DNA of 9,558 nt from WYZ-LMO8 sp964586135 (GCA_964586135.1 CAZPGS010000028.1:1-9558), one strand, 5' to 3'; positions 1-5,984 are shown, counted from the stretch's first letter. The notes: generated by a model not told the origin, from the sequence alone. Made by a program: numbers and translations.

Positions 1-4
1 GGTC

Positions 5-817
5 TTACCGCGCCCGCCTCAACCTCTCCAGTATGTCTTCGTGGAGCTCTTGGGTGCACGCAGCTATTACCGTCGACCTAGCCTTGGGGTCTAGCTTGCA
101 GTCCAGCTCCTTGCCATCGGCGTCGGTTACTACGCCCCCGGCCTCCTTGAGGATGAAGGCAGAGGCCGCGAAGTCGGGCGCCCTCAAGAAGCCCCTCAAG
201 TCCACGAACGCGTCGGATGCCCCCGAGGCCACGAAGCATATCTCGAGAGCGTCAGAGCCTATGAGCCTTACGTGCCTCGCCCTCTCTATGAGCTCGGCCA
301 CTCTCAAGACGTAACCACTTATCTGCCCCCTTATGTTCAGTTCGAAGGCCATGAACGCGTCCTCAACCTTGCTCGTGCCGCGAGGCCCTATCCTCTCGCC
401 GTTTAAGTAAGCCCCAAAGCCCTTCTCGGCATAGTAGAGGTCGCCGGTTATGAGGTTTACTACGCCAGCCGCGACCACGTCGCTCAGCGCGGTCCCTCTG
501 GCTATCGCTATCGCCGAGCTACAGGCAGGGTAACCTCTCAAGACGTTCGTGCTACCGTCCAAAGGGTCCACGACTATCACGCATCCGCCCGCTCCGTAGG
601 TCTTGAGCCCGCTCTCCTCGCTTACGAGGACGAAGTCCCTCAAGTTCTCGGACAACGATCTGACTATAGCCTTCTCGACCTCCAAGTCTATGACCCTCGT
701 GACGTCACCGCCAGCGCCGATGCCAAGCTCCCTGCGGGCCTCCTCGGAGCCCCTCAGCTCCAAGAAGCGAGCCCTAGCAGACCTCAACGCCTCGGTTATG
801 AGCTCTTTGAACTGCAT
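5..817 (-). CDS. Inositol monophosphatase / fructose-1,6-bisphosphatase family phosphatase
   Basis: A 270-residue protein of the Mg2+/Li+-sensitive sugar phosphatase superfamily, close to the usual 250-270 residues. Metal-site motifs are visible in order: the acidic pair in SEESG (about 66-70), the signature DPLDGSTN (84-91), and the C-terminal metal aspartate in APDFAAS (about D215), followed by KEAGGVVTDADG. Archaeal members hydrolyse myo-inositol-1-phosphate and often fructose-1,6-bisphosphate too. In Thermoproteota gluconeogenesis is usually served by the separate FBP aldolase/phosphatase, so inositol phosphate (for inositol phospholipids) is my preferred substrate, but this is inference. 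The ATG start (815-817) has no clear Shine-Dalgarno site, so the message may be leaderless or short-leadered. The gene is divergent from the HIT gene and stops at TAA (5-7), so it is complete. Confidence 0.9.
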   Translation of the reverse strand: MQFKELITEALRSARARFLELRGSEEARRELGIGAGGDVTRVIDLEVEKAIVRSLSENLRDFVLVSEESGLKTYGAGGCVIVVDPLDGSTNVLRGYPACSSAIAIARGTALSDVVAAGVVNLITGDLYYAEKGFGAYLNGERIGPRGTSKVEDAFMAFELNIRGQISGYVLRVAELIERARHVRLIGSDALEICFVASGASDAFVDLRGFLRAPDFAASAFILKEAGGVVTDADGKELDCKLDPKARSTVIAACTQELHEDILERLRRAR

Positions 818-904
818 AGCGTTCTGGAAAATAGGGTGCTGAGCCGCGACGTTAAACTCTTTCCGCTTAAGCCCGTCAAGGGCTCCATTTCGAAGGGGTT
901 GCTT

Positions 905-929
905 AGCGCTCGCACCTCGTGCAAGCGCT
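905..929. repeat. Intergenic inverted repeat (11 bp stem, 3-base loop)
   Basis: AGCGCT at 905-910 pairs with AGCGCT at 924-929, and GCAC (912-915) pairs with GTGC (919-922). There is one C/A mismatch between the two stems and a CTC loop. It lies in the 259-base gap between the divergent phosphatase and HIT genes. A smaller hairpin follows, GAGGT (946-950) with ACCTC (957-961). No gene or recognisable RNA family is seen in this gap. It could be a DNA operator or part of a structured transcript. Confidence 0.5.
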
Positions 930-1025
930 CACGCGCGAGAGGATGGAGGTGCGCTAACCTCGCCTCCTCAACGGTTCTACGCCAGTTTCAAGACCAATGA
1001 AACCGCAAAGCTCATAGCGAGAACT

Positions 1026-1050
1026 AGAGAACTTCGATAGGAAGTTCTTT
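1026..1050. repeat. Perfect inverted repeat upstream of the HIT gene
   Basis: AGAACTTC (1028-1035) and GAAGTTCT (1041-1048) are exact reverse complements around a 5-base spacer GATAG, with possible extension by a G-T and an A-T pair. It ends 26 bases before the HIT start, where an archaeal repressor would overlap the promoter/TSS region. Read as DNA it is a candidate operator; read as RNA it is a leader hairpin. No regulator is identified. Confidence 0.5.
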
Positions 1051-1076
1051 GTAGCTTATGGAGGCCGCTGACGAGG

Positions 1077-1571
1077 ATGGAGGGGGCGAGGTTGGCTAAA
1101 GCAAACAAAGAGTGCGTGTTTTGTGAAATAGTTGCGGGCAACGAGAGGGCTGTGAAGGTTTACGAGGACGACATCTGCGTAGCGATAATGGACATAGCCC
1201 CCGTGAACAAGGGGCACTTGCTGGTCGTACCCAAGAAGCACTACGGCACAGTGTTCGAGATGCCCTTCAACGAGGCCGCTCACGTCTTCGGCGTAGCGTG
1301 CTTAATGGCTAGGGCCGTTAAGGAAGCCGTCGGCGCCGAGGGAGTCAACATACTTCAGAGCAATGGAAGAGCCGCTTGGCAGCACATATTCCACGTACAC
1401 GTGCATGTAATACCGAGGTGGATCGGCGATAGGATCGAGGTCTACTGGCCCGCTGAGCGAAGCGATTATGACGAGCTAGAGGTCATCGCAGCCAAGATAA
1501 AGGAGAAGGTGGTTGCGCTGGACTTCAGGGCAACCAGCCCTGAGCCATTAGCAGAGGACCAGCATCGCTAG
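1077..1571 (+). CDS. HIT-family (histidine triad) nucleotide hydrolase
   Basis: A 164-residue HIT protein. The catalytic histidine triad HVHVHV is at 106-111 (H106, H108, H110), preceded by W101-Q102 and followed by IPRW. CVFCEI at 13-18 gives the paired cysteines (C13, C16) that, with downstream histidines, hold a structural zinc in HINT-like members. The family splits phosphoramidates, AMP-lysine type adducts or dinucleoside polyphosphates by way of a nucleotidyl-histidine. The exact substrate cannot be read from the sequence. The start is uncertain. ATG 1077 is used here, but TTG at 1092-1094 has a GGAGG (1079-1083) eight bases upstream and would give a product starting five residues later, nearer the CxxC. 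The C-terminal tail after about residue 150 is polar and probably flexible. The gene stands alone and converges with the next one. Confidence 0.92.
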   Translation: MEGARLAKANKECVFCEIVAGNERAVKVYEDDICVAIMDIAPVNKGHLLVVPKKHYGTVFEMPFNEAAHVFGVACLMARAVKEAVGAEGVNILQSNGRAAWQHIFHVHVHVIPRWIGDRIEVYWPAERSDYDELEVIAAKIKEKVVALDFRATSPEPLAEDQHR

Positions 1572-1589
1572 ACATGACAAGCCCTTGAG

Positions 1590-1631
1590 CAACAAAAAGT
1601 GGAGTTGTTGGGCCTCGCTCTCTTCTTTAGA
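1590..1631. terminator. Weak bidirectional terminator region between convergent genes
   Basis: Between the HIT stop (1571) and the end of the convergent gene (1627), CAACAA (1590-1595) pairs with TTGTTG (1605-1610). The + strand then runs into the pyrimidine-rich stretch around 1617-1629. On the - strand there is a T5 run at 1594-1598. Archaeal termination needs mainly T-rich tracts, so the gap may serve both genes, but the signal is modest. Confidence 0.35.
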
Positions 1632-2088
1632 GCTCTCGCCCCTCTTCCTCTTCGATGGGCTTGTAGAGCTCCTCCTTGCTTATAGCCACTTCATTCAATA
1701 TCTCGCTGGAGACCAATATGGGCGCGTTGGCTATGAACGCTAAGGCGACTATGTCGCCGGTCCTGCCATCGACCTCCTTAAGCCCTTCGCCGGTCTCTAG
1801 AGCTATCTTGGTCAAGAACCTCGACCCCTCCATACCGTATATGACTGCCTTTTTGACTTTCACGTGCAACTGGTTCAAAACATCAAGCATGAAGCCGTGT
1901 ATCGTATGCACGGGCTCTCCGTCTAGCATGTACTTGATGCTAAGTGCCTGCGCCCCGTCCATGACCAAGAGCAAGACCCTCTCTTGAGGGTCTTCGAGGA
2001 GGGCTACTGGCAGCGGTCCTTGAGGCGTCGGGGTCATTGCTATCCCTGAGACCTTAACCTCCACAAGATCTTCTTCCAAATTGCCCAT
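1627..2088 (-). CDS. Bifunctional nuclease domain protein (DUF151/BFN family)
   Basis: A 153-residue protein matching the BFN/DUF151 family along most of its length. Diagnostic parts are the central HGFMLDVLNQL segment (64-74), where the family has a conserved small helix, and the C-terminal block DGRTGDIVALAF...APILVSSEIL (107-131), equivalent to the family's D-x-R-P-S-D-A-I-A-L...aPI-x-V pattern. Plant members were described as having both RNase and DNase activity. Archaeal and bacterial members are poorly characterised, so nuclease activity is a family-level inference. The acidic tail (EEEEG) is not conserved. The ATG at 2086-2088 is preceded on its strand by GAAGG and by a TATA-like element about 35 bases upstream. 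It is a single-gene unit. Confidence 0.85.
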   Translation of the reverse strand: MGNLEEDLVEVKVSGIAMTPTPQGPLPVALLEDPQERVLLLVMDGAQALSIKYMLDGEPVHTIHGFMLDVLNQLHVKVKKAVIYGMEGSRFLTKIALETGEGLKEVDGRTGDIVALAFIANAPILVSSEILNEVAISKEELYKPIEEEEGREL

Positions 2089-2118
2089 TATCCTTCTGAA
2101 GGAAGGGCAACACCCGGC

Positions 2119-2128
2119 TACTTAAATC
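2119..2128 (-). promoter_or_regulatory. TATA-like element for the BFN-domain gene
   Basis: The - strand reads GATTTAAGTA, a TATA-type box centred about 35 bases upstream of the ATG at 2088. With the usual 25-27 base spacing this puts the start of transcription about ten bases before the gene. Confidence 0.5.
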
Positions 2129-2151
2129 TATCGTCGGTAAGTGGTCCCCTT

Positions 2152-2210
2152 CGTCTCAGAAGCGCTCGGCTTCTCTCATCAATCGATAAAGCCAGTGCTC
2201 ATCATCGACG
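2152..2210 (-). ncRNA. Candidate C/D box guide sRNA
   Basis: Reading the - strand from 2210 to 2152, I see in order: CGTC (terminal stem half), G, box C ATGATGA (2205-2199), 12 bases (2198-2187), a degenerate D' TCGA (2186-2183), box C' TGATGA (2181-2176), 16 bases (2175-2160), box D CTGA (2159-2156) and GACG (2155-2152), which pairs with the initial CGTC. The 59-base length, order of boxes and closing stem fit archaeal C/D sRNAs, which guide 2'-O-methylation with L7Ae, Nop5 and fibrillarin. Weak points are the D' sequence, the very short D'-C' spacing and the 16-base second guide (12 is usual). A TATA-like element lies at the right distance upstream. I could not assign rRNA or tRNA targets. 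Confidence 0.55.
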
Positions 2211-2227
2211 TCTTCGAGGGGCCTCGA

Positions 2228-2235
2228 TTTATTAG
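2228..2235 (-). promoter_or_regulatory. TATA-like element upstream of the candidate sRNA
   Basis: The - strand reads CTAATAAA, centred about 21-22 bases upstream of the predicted 5' end of the C/D-type RNA at 2210. The position suits a dedicated promoter. A palindrome TCGAGG-GG-CCTCGA (2214-2227) lies between the element and the RNA. Confidence 0.4.
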
Positions 2236-2299
2236 TTCTCCTAAACCCCTAAGTTAGTTTTCTCCGAGGATCGGTTAAGCCTCACTTACGATTAAGGGC

Positions 2300-2324
2300 C
2301 CGATCTCTGCGTCGAGCAGATCGG
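2300..2324 (-). terminator. Hairpin just after the sirtuin gene
   Basis: CCGATCT (2300-2306) and AGATCGG (2318-2324) form a 7 bp stem with an 11-base loop that can add two inner G-C pairs. It begins 10 bases beyond the sirtuin stop on the - strand. There is no strong T run after it, so its role as a terminator is only suggested by position. Confidence 0.35.
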
Positions 2325-2334
2325 CTCGAGTCAA

Positions 2335-3099
2335 TCAACTTCGGCTCAAGCCCTCTTTTACTATGTCGACTATAGCTGGCAAGGCCTCTCCAGCTTTAGT
2401 GTGAATCACCACGTCAGCGGCCTCGTCGAAGGGCGTCGGCTCCATGTTTATTATGACGAGCTTCGCCCCTCTCTGCTTAGCGAGTGCCGGCAAGTACGCC
2501 GCCGGGTACACCTGCAACGAAGTGCCCACGACCAGCATCAGGTCGCACCTCATGCTCTCCAAGAGGGCCCTCTTGTACGCGTCCTCGGGCAACGGCTCGT
2601 TGAAGAGCACCACGTTAGGCTTGAGTATACCTCCGCAATCGCACCTCGGCGGTAAGTGGCCCCTCTTGGCCATGCTCATTGCCTCCTCCATGGAGACGAC
2701 GCGGCGGCAGCTCAGGCAAACGGCCTCCCTCATGTTGCCGTGGAGCTCCACGACGCTCTTGGAGCCCGCCTTCGAGTGGAGGCCGTCCACGTTCTGCGTT
2801 ATGACGCAGCTCAGCTTGCCGAGCCTCTCGAGCTCGGCGAGGGCATAGTGGGCCCTGTTGGGCTCAGCCCTCATGATGTTCTCCAGCCTGGTGACTATGA
2901 ACTGCCAGAAGGCGTCCGGGAACTGCCTGAAGAACTGGATGGTGCTCGTCCTAGGATCTATTTGCTTCCAAAGTCCTTGGGGACCTCTGAAGTCAGGTAT
3001 GCCGCTCTCGGTCGATATGCCAGCCCCTGTCAAGGCCACGACCTTCTTGGACTCTAAGATCATGTCAGCGACAAGCTTAACTTCTCTCGCGAAGTTCAT
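2335..3099 (-). CDS. Sir2-family NAD+-dependent protein deacylase
   Basis: A 254-residue sirtuin of full core length. NAD-binding GAGIS (25-29) and GIPDFRG (33-39), the TQNVDGLH motif (101-108), catalytic His120 in the ELHG motif, and GTSLQVYPA (192-200) are all present. The zinc module is intact as C128-x2-C131 and C153-x-C155. These proteins remove acetyl or longer acyl groups from lysines, consuming NAD+ and making nicotinamide and O-acyl-ADP-ribose. In crenarchaea the best-known target is the chromatin protein Alba; that target is family knowledge, not shown here. The ATG (3097-3099) follows a GAGGAGG-type site very closely, and a TATA box lies about 38 bases upstream. The gene is divergent from the YkgJ-like gene. 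Confidence 0.95.
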   Translation of the reverse strand: MNFAREVKLVADMILESKKVVALTGAGISTESGIPDFRGPQGLWKQIDPRTSTIQFFRQFPDAFWQFIVTRLENIMRAEPNRAHYALAELERLGKLSCVITQNVDGLHSKAGSKSVVELHGNMREAVCLSCRRVVSMEEAMSMAKRGHLPPRCDCGGILKPNVVLFNEPLPEDAYKRALLESMRCDLMLVVGTSLQVYPAAYLPALAKQRGAKLVIINMEPTPFDEAADVVIHTKAGEALPAIVDIVKEGLSRS

Positions 3100-3130
3100 T
3101 TCCTCCTCACTTCGATAAGAGGATGTTTTA

Positions 3131-3143
3131 GCTTAATTTATCC
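3131..3143 (-). promoter_or_regulatory. TATA box of the sirtuin gene; shared AT-rich divergent promoter
   Basis: The - strand reads GGATAAATTAAGC, placing the sirtuin's predicted TSS about ten bases before its ATG. The same AT-rich patch (3126-3141) read on the + strand lies about 40-50 bases before the GTG of the cysteine-rich gene at 3179. The two genes may therefore share one regulatory region. Confidence 0.55.
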
Positions 3144-3178
3144 CTTGTCCTCTACTTTGCTGAAGAGGTCTGAGCGAG

Positions 3179-3589
3179 GTGTCCTCTTCGTACCCGACCT
3201 TGCACATCGATTGCAGGGTCGACGGAAGGTTTTGCGGCAAGTGTTGCTACGACACGAGGATGCCGCTGACCAAAAGGGACATAGAGAGGATCAAGAGATT
3301 GGGCTTCGCCGAAGAGCGCTTCGTCGACAAGCACGGCCGCATACCGAGGCTCAAGAACGTCAACGGGCACTGCGTCTTCCTCGACCCGACCACAAACTCC
3401 TGCACGATATACCCCGATAGGCCCGAGGGTTGCCGCCTATACCCGCTGGTGTATGAGGAGGGGGGCGACAGGATTTCAGTGGACCCCCTATGCCCGAGGG
3501 CCAGTACGATACCTCAAAGGCTCATCAGGGAGCTGAGCGGCGCGCTACTCGGCCTGATAGATAGGTTGTACGAAGACTACTTGAGGTGA
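3179..3589 (+). CDS. YkgJ-type CxxCxxCC family protein (putative Fe/Zn cluster protein)
   Basis: A 136-residue cysteine-rich protein matching the YkgJ / zinc-iron-chelating family (PF03692). The N-terminal cluster is C12...C19-x2-C22-C23 (FCGKCC), followed by C65 and C75 in GHCVFLDP...SCTIYPDRP, C85 in EGCRLYPL and C105 in PLCPRA. The order 'C..CC - C.FL - C.IY..RP..CR.YP' is diagnostic of the family. Members include the flagellin lysine methylase FliB and many uncharacterised proteins thought to bind an iron-sulphur cluster or metal; the role here is unknown. The GTG start gives the full N-terminal motif with little extra. A GAGGT lies ten bases upstream. It is divergent from the sirtuin, which hints at shared control but does not prove a common function. 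Confidence 0.85.
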   Translation: MSSSYPTLHIDCRVDGRFCGKCCYDTRMPLTKRDIERIKRLGFAEERFVDKHGRIPRLKNVNGHCVFLDPTTNSCTIYPDRPEGCRLYPLVYEEGGDRISVDPLCPRASTIPQRLIRELSGALLGLIDRLYEDYLR

Positions 3590-3598
3590 GCAAATGTC

Positions 3599-3623
3599 CT
3601 CGCAATGCGACGGGCCTTGCGAG
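3599..3623 (+). terminator. Hairpin after the YkgJ-like gene
   Basis: CTCGCAA (3599-3605) pairs perfectly with TTGCGAG (3617-3623) across an 11-base loop. It begins 10 bases after the stop codon. No T-rich run follows on the + strand, so termination is inferred from position only. Confidence 0.35.
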
Positions 3624-3630
3624 TGAGATG

Positions 3631-3666
3631 TTAAAAGAAGACGTCGAGCGCTATAGCGGTCGCTCG
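3631..3666 (-). terminator. Hairpin plus T-rich terminator of the winged-helix gene
   Basis: On the - strand, ten bases after the stop, CGAGCG (3666-3661) pairs with CGCTCG (3650-3645). The T-rich stretch TCTTCTTTTAA (3642-3632) follows. The loop also contains part of the palindrome CGCTATAGCG (3649-3658). Stem followed by a T tract is the arrangement expected of an intrinsic-type terminator. Confidence 0.5.
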
Positions 3667-3676
3667 CATCTCTATC

Positions 3677-3931
3677 TCAGCTAGTTCGAAGGGCCTTGCC
3701 CTTCTCAGTCAGCGAGTACAGCGCCGTGGGCCCCGACCCCTTGGCCTCTACGTAGCCCCTCTGGGCCAAGAGCCACAGGTACAGCTCCACAGCTAGGGGT
3801 TGCAGGCCTGTGGGCGAGATTCTATTAAGGCAGTCGACCACGTCCTTGACGGTCTTTTCTCCCGATTTTAGGCAGTCTATTATCTCCCTTATGGCCACAT
3901 TACCCAATAGCCTCGAAACCTCCTCCGACAC
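3677..3931 (-). CDS. Small winged helix-turn-helix DNA-binding protein
   Basis: An 84-residue protein that is almost entirely one winged-helix domain. Helix 1 is around AIREIIDCLKSG, followed by TVKDVVDCLNRIS and the recognition-helix region PLAVELYLWLLAQRGYV. The wing is EAKGSGPTALYSLTEKGKAL, and 'YSLTEKGKAL' is the usual end of archaeal wHTH regulators. There is no ligand or metal domain, so the signal it senses is unknown. I chose the GTG at 3931-3929 because GAGGTGA (3943-3937), a near-perfect match to the archaeal anti-SD, sits five bases upstream. The longer reading from GTG 3940 (87 residues) would overlap this site. A strong TATA box lies upstream. It could regulate itself or the neighbouring phosphate genes, but nothing in the sequence shows a target. 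Confidence 0.8.
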   Translation of the reverse strand: MSEEVSRLLGNVAIREIIDCLKSGEKTVKDVVDCLNRISPTGLQPLAVELYLWLLAQRGYVEAKGSGPTALYSLTEKGKALRTS

Positions 3932-3936
3932 ATCCC

Positions 3937-3943
3937 TCACCTC
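3937..3943 (-). promoter_or_regulatory. Ribosome binding site that fixes the winged-helix start
   Basis: The - strand reads GAGGTGA, five bases before GTG 3931-3929. The alternative GTG (3940-3938) lies inside this site. Confidence 0.65.
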
Positions 3944-3973
3944 TTAACCCGTTTCCAGAGAGCCACTACGGAC

Positions 3974-3983
3974 GGTATATAAG
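3974..3983 (-). promoter_or_regulatory. Strong TATA box of the winged-helix gene
   Basis: The - strand reads CTTATATACC, centred about 47 bases upstream of the chosen start, so the leader would be about 20 bases and would contain the GAGGTGA site. The element also reads TATATAAG on the + strand, so weak transcription toward 4005 is conceivable. Confidence 0.6.
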
Positions 3984-4020
3984 AGTTGTTGAGAGGCTTG
4001 GAGGTAGAGCTCCGACCATT

Positions 4021-4087
4021 TAAGCCTTCGCTTTAGCGCTAGGCTTATGCTCTTGAGGCGTCTCGAGGGATGGTCTCCCGAATCGAG
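4021..4087. repeat. Two adjacent hairpins between the wHTH and DUF47 genes
   Basis: Hairpin A has TAAGCCT (4021-4027) with AGGCTTA (4041-4047), inner CGC/GCG and a TTTA tetraloop. Hairpin B has CTCGA (4062-4066) with TCGAG (4083-4087) and inner GGGA/TCCC, with a 3-base GAA bulge. Both lie in a 233-base gap with no gene. They may form the 3' end structure of the DUF47 message, a small RNA or a regulatory region. No known RNA family was recognised. Confidence 0.4.
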
Positions 4088-4164
4088 CTGCGCGGCACGT
4101 CACAATCGAGTCGCCCTATGAGCTCGTGGTCGCCCCGAATCTCGTGCGCTGGGATCTCGAAAAC

Positions 4165-4839
4165 TTAGACCGACGTCAAGCTGATACTTATGTACCTTAT
4201 CATGTCCGCCACTTCCTCGCACCTGTCCACGGAGTTCTCCACCTCGTCGACTACTTCCTTAGCCAAGGCGCACCACTTGGGCCCCTTTTCATCGCACTTC
4301 GAGAGCACGTACTCCAAGAGAGAGGTCCTTATGTCGTCGACCTCTTCCTCGATGCACTCTATTGCGTCGGCCGTGCTCAGTGCCCTTTGAGGGCTCTCCG
4401 TCATCTCTCTGAGGGCCCGATCTACTAAGACCATGGCCTCGCGGAGCTTTAGCGCCATGTCCAAGAGTTTTGACAAGTACTCTTTGTCGAAACGAACTCC
4501 CATTTTCGTCGCGATCAACAACCTCCTCGCAGCAGCCTTGGAGTAATCGGCCACGTCGTCTAACCTCAATATGAGCCTCATCATGTAGTCCCTGTCAAGG
4601 GGCAACAACGTCGCCCTTGACAGGTCGTATATCAGATTTCTCTTCGCCTCATCAGCCTTCCTCTCGGCTACCATGACCTCAGCGAATATCGAGGTTACGC
4701 TCTCGAGTCGCCCCTCCTCTATCGCCTTAAGTAGGGAGGCCAGGTTTCCAACGACGTCCGAGACCTTAAGGCAATGATCCAGGCACTTAGACACCATTTC
4801 CTTCTCGATCTTCTTAGAAGCCCATATCCAAGTCGCCAA
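4165..4839 (-). CDS. DUF47 (PhoU-like) protein, partner of the phosphate permease
   Basis: A 224-residue, mostly helical protein matching the DUF47/PhoU-like family (usual length about 210-230). It has long amphipathic helices with acidic metal-binding-type motifs: VAERKADEAKRNL (about 72-84), the LRLDDVADYSK segment (about 90-101, family D..aD), and a second set ECIEEEVDDIRTSL and DEVENSVDRCEEVADMIR near the C-terminus. DUF47 genes usually sit beside PiT transporters and are thought to control low-affinity phosphate uptake at the membrane. Here the permease lies 71 bases upstream on the same strand. The TTG start (4839-4837) is supported by GGTGAG six bases before it. A TATA box inside the gap suggests DUF47 can also be transcribed on its own. 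Confidence 0.88.
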   Translation of the reverse strand: MATWIWASKKIEKEMVSKCLDHCLKVSDVVGNLASLLKAIEEGRLESVTSIFAEVMVAERKADEAKRNLIYDLSRATLLPLDRDYMMRLILRLDDVADYSKAAARRLLIATKMGVRFDKEYLSKLLDMALKLREAMVLVDRALREMTESPQRALSTADAIECIEEEVDDIRTSLLEYVLSKCDEKGPKWCALAKEVVDEVENSVDRCEEVADMIRYISISLTSV

Positions 4840-4845
4840 AAGGCT

Positions 4846-4851
4846 CTCACC
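4846..4851 (-). promoter_or_regulatory. Ribosome binding site that supports the TTG start of DUF47
   Basis: The - strand reads GGTGAG, six bases before TTG 4839-4837. No in-frame ATG or GTG is as well placed. Confidence 0.65.
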
Positions 4852-4885
4852 AGTAAGGGCGCTTGTAGTCTTGTCATGCCGCCAA

Positions 4886-4894
4886 GATATATAC
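4886..4894 (-). promoter_or_regulatory. TATA box between the PiT and DUF47 genes
   Basis: The - strand reads GTATATATC preceded by a run of A, a strong archaeal TATA with purine-rich upstream context. It is centred about 51 bases before the DUF47 start and gives a leader of about 25 bases that contains the GGTGAG site. Confidence 0.6.
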
Positions 4895-4910
4895 TTTTTC
4901 TCCTCATGGA

Positions 4911-5951
4911 CTATGATGAAGGTAGGAGGTTATGGACAAGAACGTAGAGGCACGACGAGATCCCCATGGCCACGGGCACGGTCAAAAGCCATGAAGCCAC
5001 TATGTAGCCCGCGATCTTGAGGTTTACGCCCCTCAAGCTCTTAGCCCTCGCCATGCCGGCGCCCATTATTGCTGAGACGCTCGCGTGGGTAGTCGAGATG
5101 GGCATGCCGAAGCCCCAGAGCATGTAGGGGATTGTTGTAAAGAGCCACACCGTCAGCGCGAGTGAAAAGCCTGCAGATAAGCCGCTCGGGCGATCTAGTC
5201 TCGTGAGCCTGAAAGCCGTCGTCTGCACTACTCTATGGCCTAAGGTGAGGCCGCCTATGGCTATGAAGATGCCGCCAAGGAAGGAGAGTAAGAGCATGGT
5301 CTCGTGGGTCGGCAATCCGAGATGCCTCTCGGTTATCGTCAAGTAGACCCCGGTGGCGTTCGCCACGTCATTTGCCCCGAAGGCGTAAGCGGCAAAAGCT
5401 ACAGAGACCACGTGAAGGGCTATCAGCAGTTTTTCGCCCTTGCCCTTCCTCACGAGGAACTTCTGGAGCCTCGCGAAGGGGAAGTAGAAGAGGGCCGCTA
5501 GGCTCATGGCTATTAAGGGGGACGTGACCCAGCTAAGCATTATCCCCACCATGACGCCCCAGTTGATCTCGTGAAAGCCTATCCTGCCGATTATGGCGTA
5601 CGCCACGCCAGTGCCCAGCACGGCGCCCGTTATGCTCTGTGAGGTGGATATCGGCAGGCGGAGGAAGGTTGCTGTGAGTATCCACGCCCCGGCCGCCACG
5701 ACGGACAACAAAGCGCCTACTAAGTCTATCTCAGGCACTATCCCCTTTCCCAGCGTCTTGATGACGTAGCTCCCTTGGAGGAGCGCTCCGACAATCGTGA
5801 AGGTGGAGAAGAGCGCGAGGGCCTGCTTCAGCTTTAGCGCTCCAGAGCCGACGGCCTGGTCTACCGGGTTCGCAGCGTCGTTAGCGCCTATGCTGAAGGC
5901 CATGAAGGCCGCTGCCGCCAGCCCGACTATGTAGAGTACTTGCTCTATCAT
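4911..5951 (-). CDS. PiT-family inorganic phosphate permease
   Basis: A 346-residue integral membrane protein with about ten hydrophobic segments and the internal duplication typical of PiT carriers. The duplicated signature appears as GANDAANP (22-29) and GANDVANAT (192-200). The matched PISTSQS (100-106) and PISTTHA (284-290) motifs end each half. A basic loop (RKGKGEK, about 168-174) separates the halves. The family moves phosphate with H+ or Na+; some relatives carry sulphate, but the adjacent DUF47 gene favours phosphate. The ATG (5949-5951) is about 28 bases from a TATA box, so the message is close to leaderless, as is common for first genes of archaeal operons. The TAG stop is at 4913-4911. 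No signal peptide is expected, because the first segment is a membrane helix. Confidence 0.93.
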   Translation of the reverse strand: MIEQVLYIVGLAAAAFMAFSIGANDAANPVDQAVGSGALKLKQALALFSTFTIVGALLQGSYVIKTLGKGIVPEIDLVGALLSVVAAGAWILTATFLRLPISTSQSITGAVLGTGVAYAIIGRIGFHEINWGVMVGIMLSWVTSPLIAMSLAALFYFPFARLQKFLVRKGKGEKLLIALHVVSVAFAAYAFGANDVANATGVYLTITERHLGLPTHETMLLLSFLGGIFIAIGGLTLGHRVVQTTAFRLTRLDRPSGLSAGFSLALTVWLFTTIPYMLWGFGMPISTTHASVSAIMGAGMARAKSLRGVNLKIAGYIVASWLLTVPVAMGISSCLYVLVHNLLPSS

Positions 5952-5974
5952 TCGCCCTCTTCCTTTTAGTGATT

Positions 5975-5984
5975 GCTTTATAAC
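5975..5984 (-). promoter_or_regulatory. TATA box of the phosphate permease operon
   Basis: The - strand reads GTTATAAAGC, centred about 28 bases from the ATG, predicting a leader of only a few bases. It is nearly symmetric, so it could also act toward the + strand gene at 6074, although AAAGGTTAAAG at 6027-6037 is better placed for that gene. Confidence 0.55.

Noticed and set aside
4062..4087. K-turn (L7Ae-binding) motif in the second hairpin of the wHTH-DUF47 gap
   Set aside because: GA steps face each other next to a 3-base bulge, but the bulge lies 3' of the GA instead of 5' on the bulged strand, which is the wrong orientation for a k-turn.
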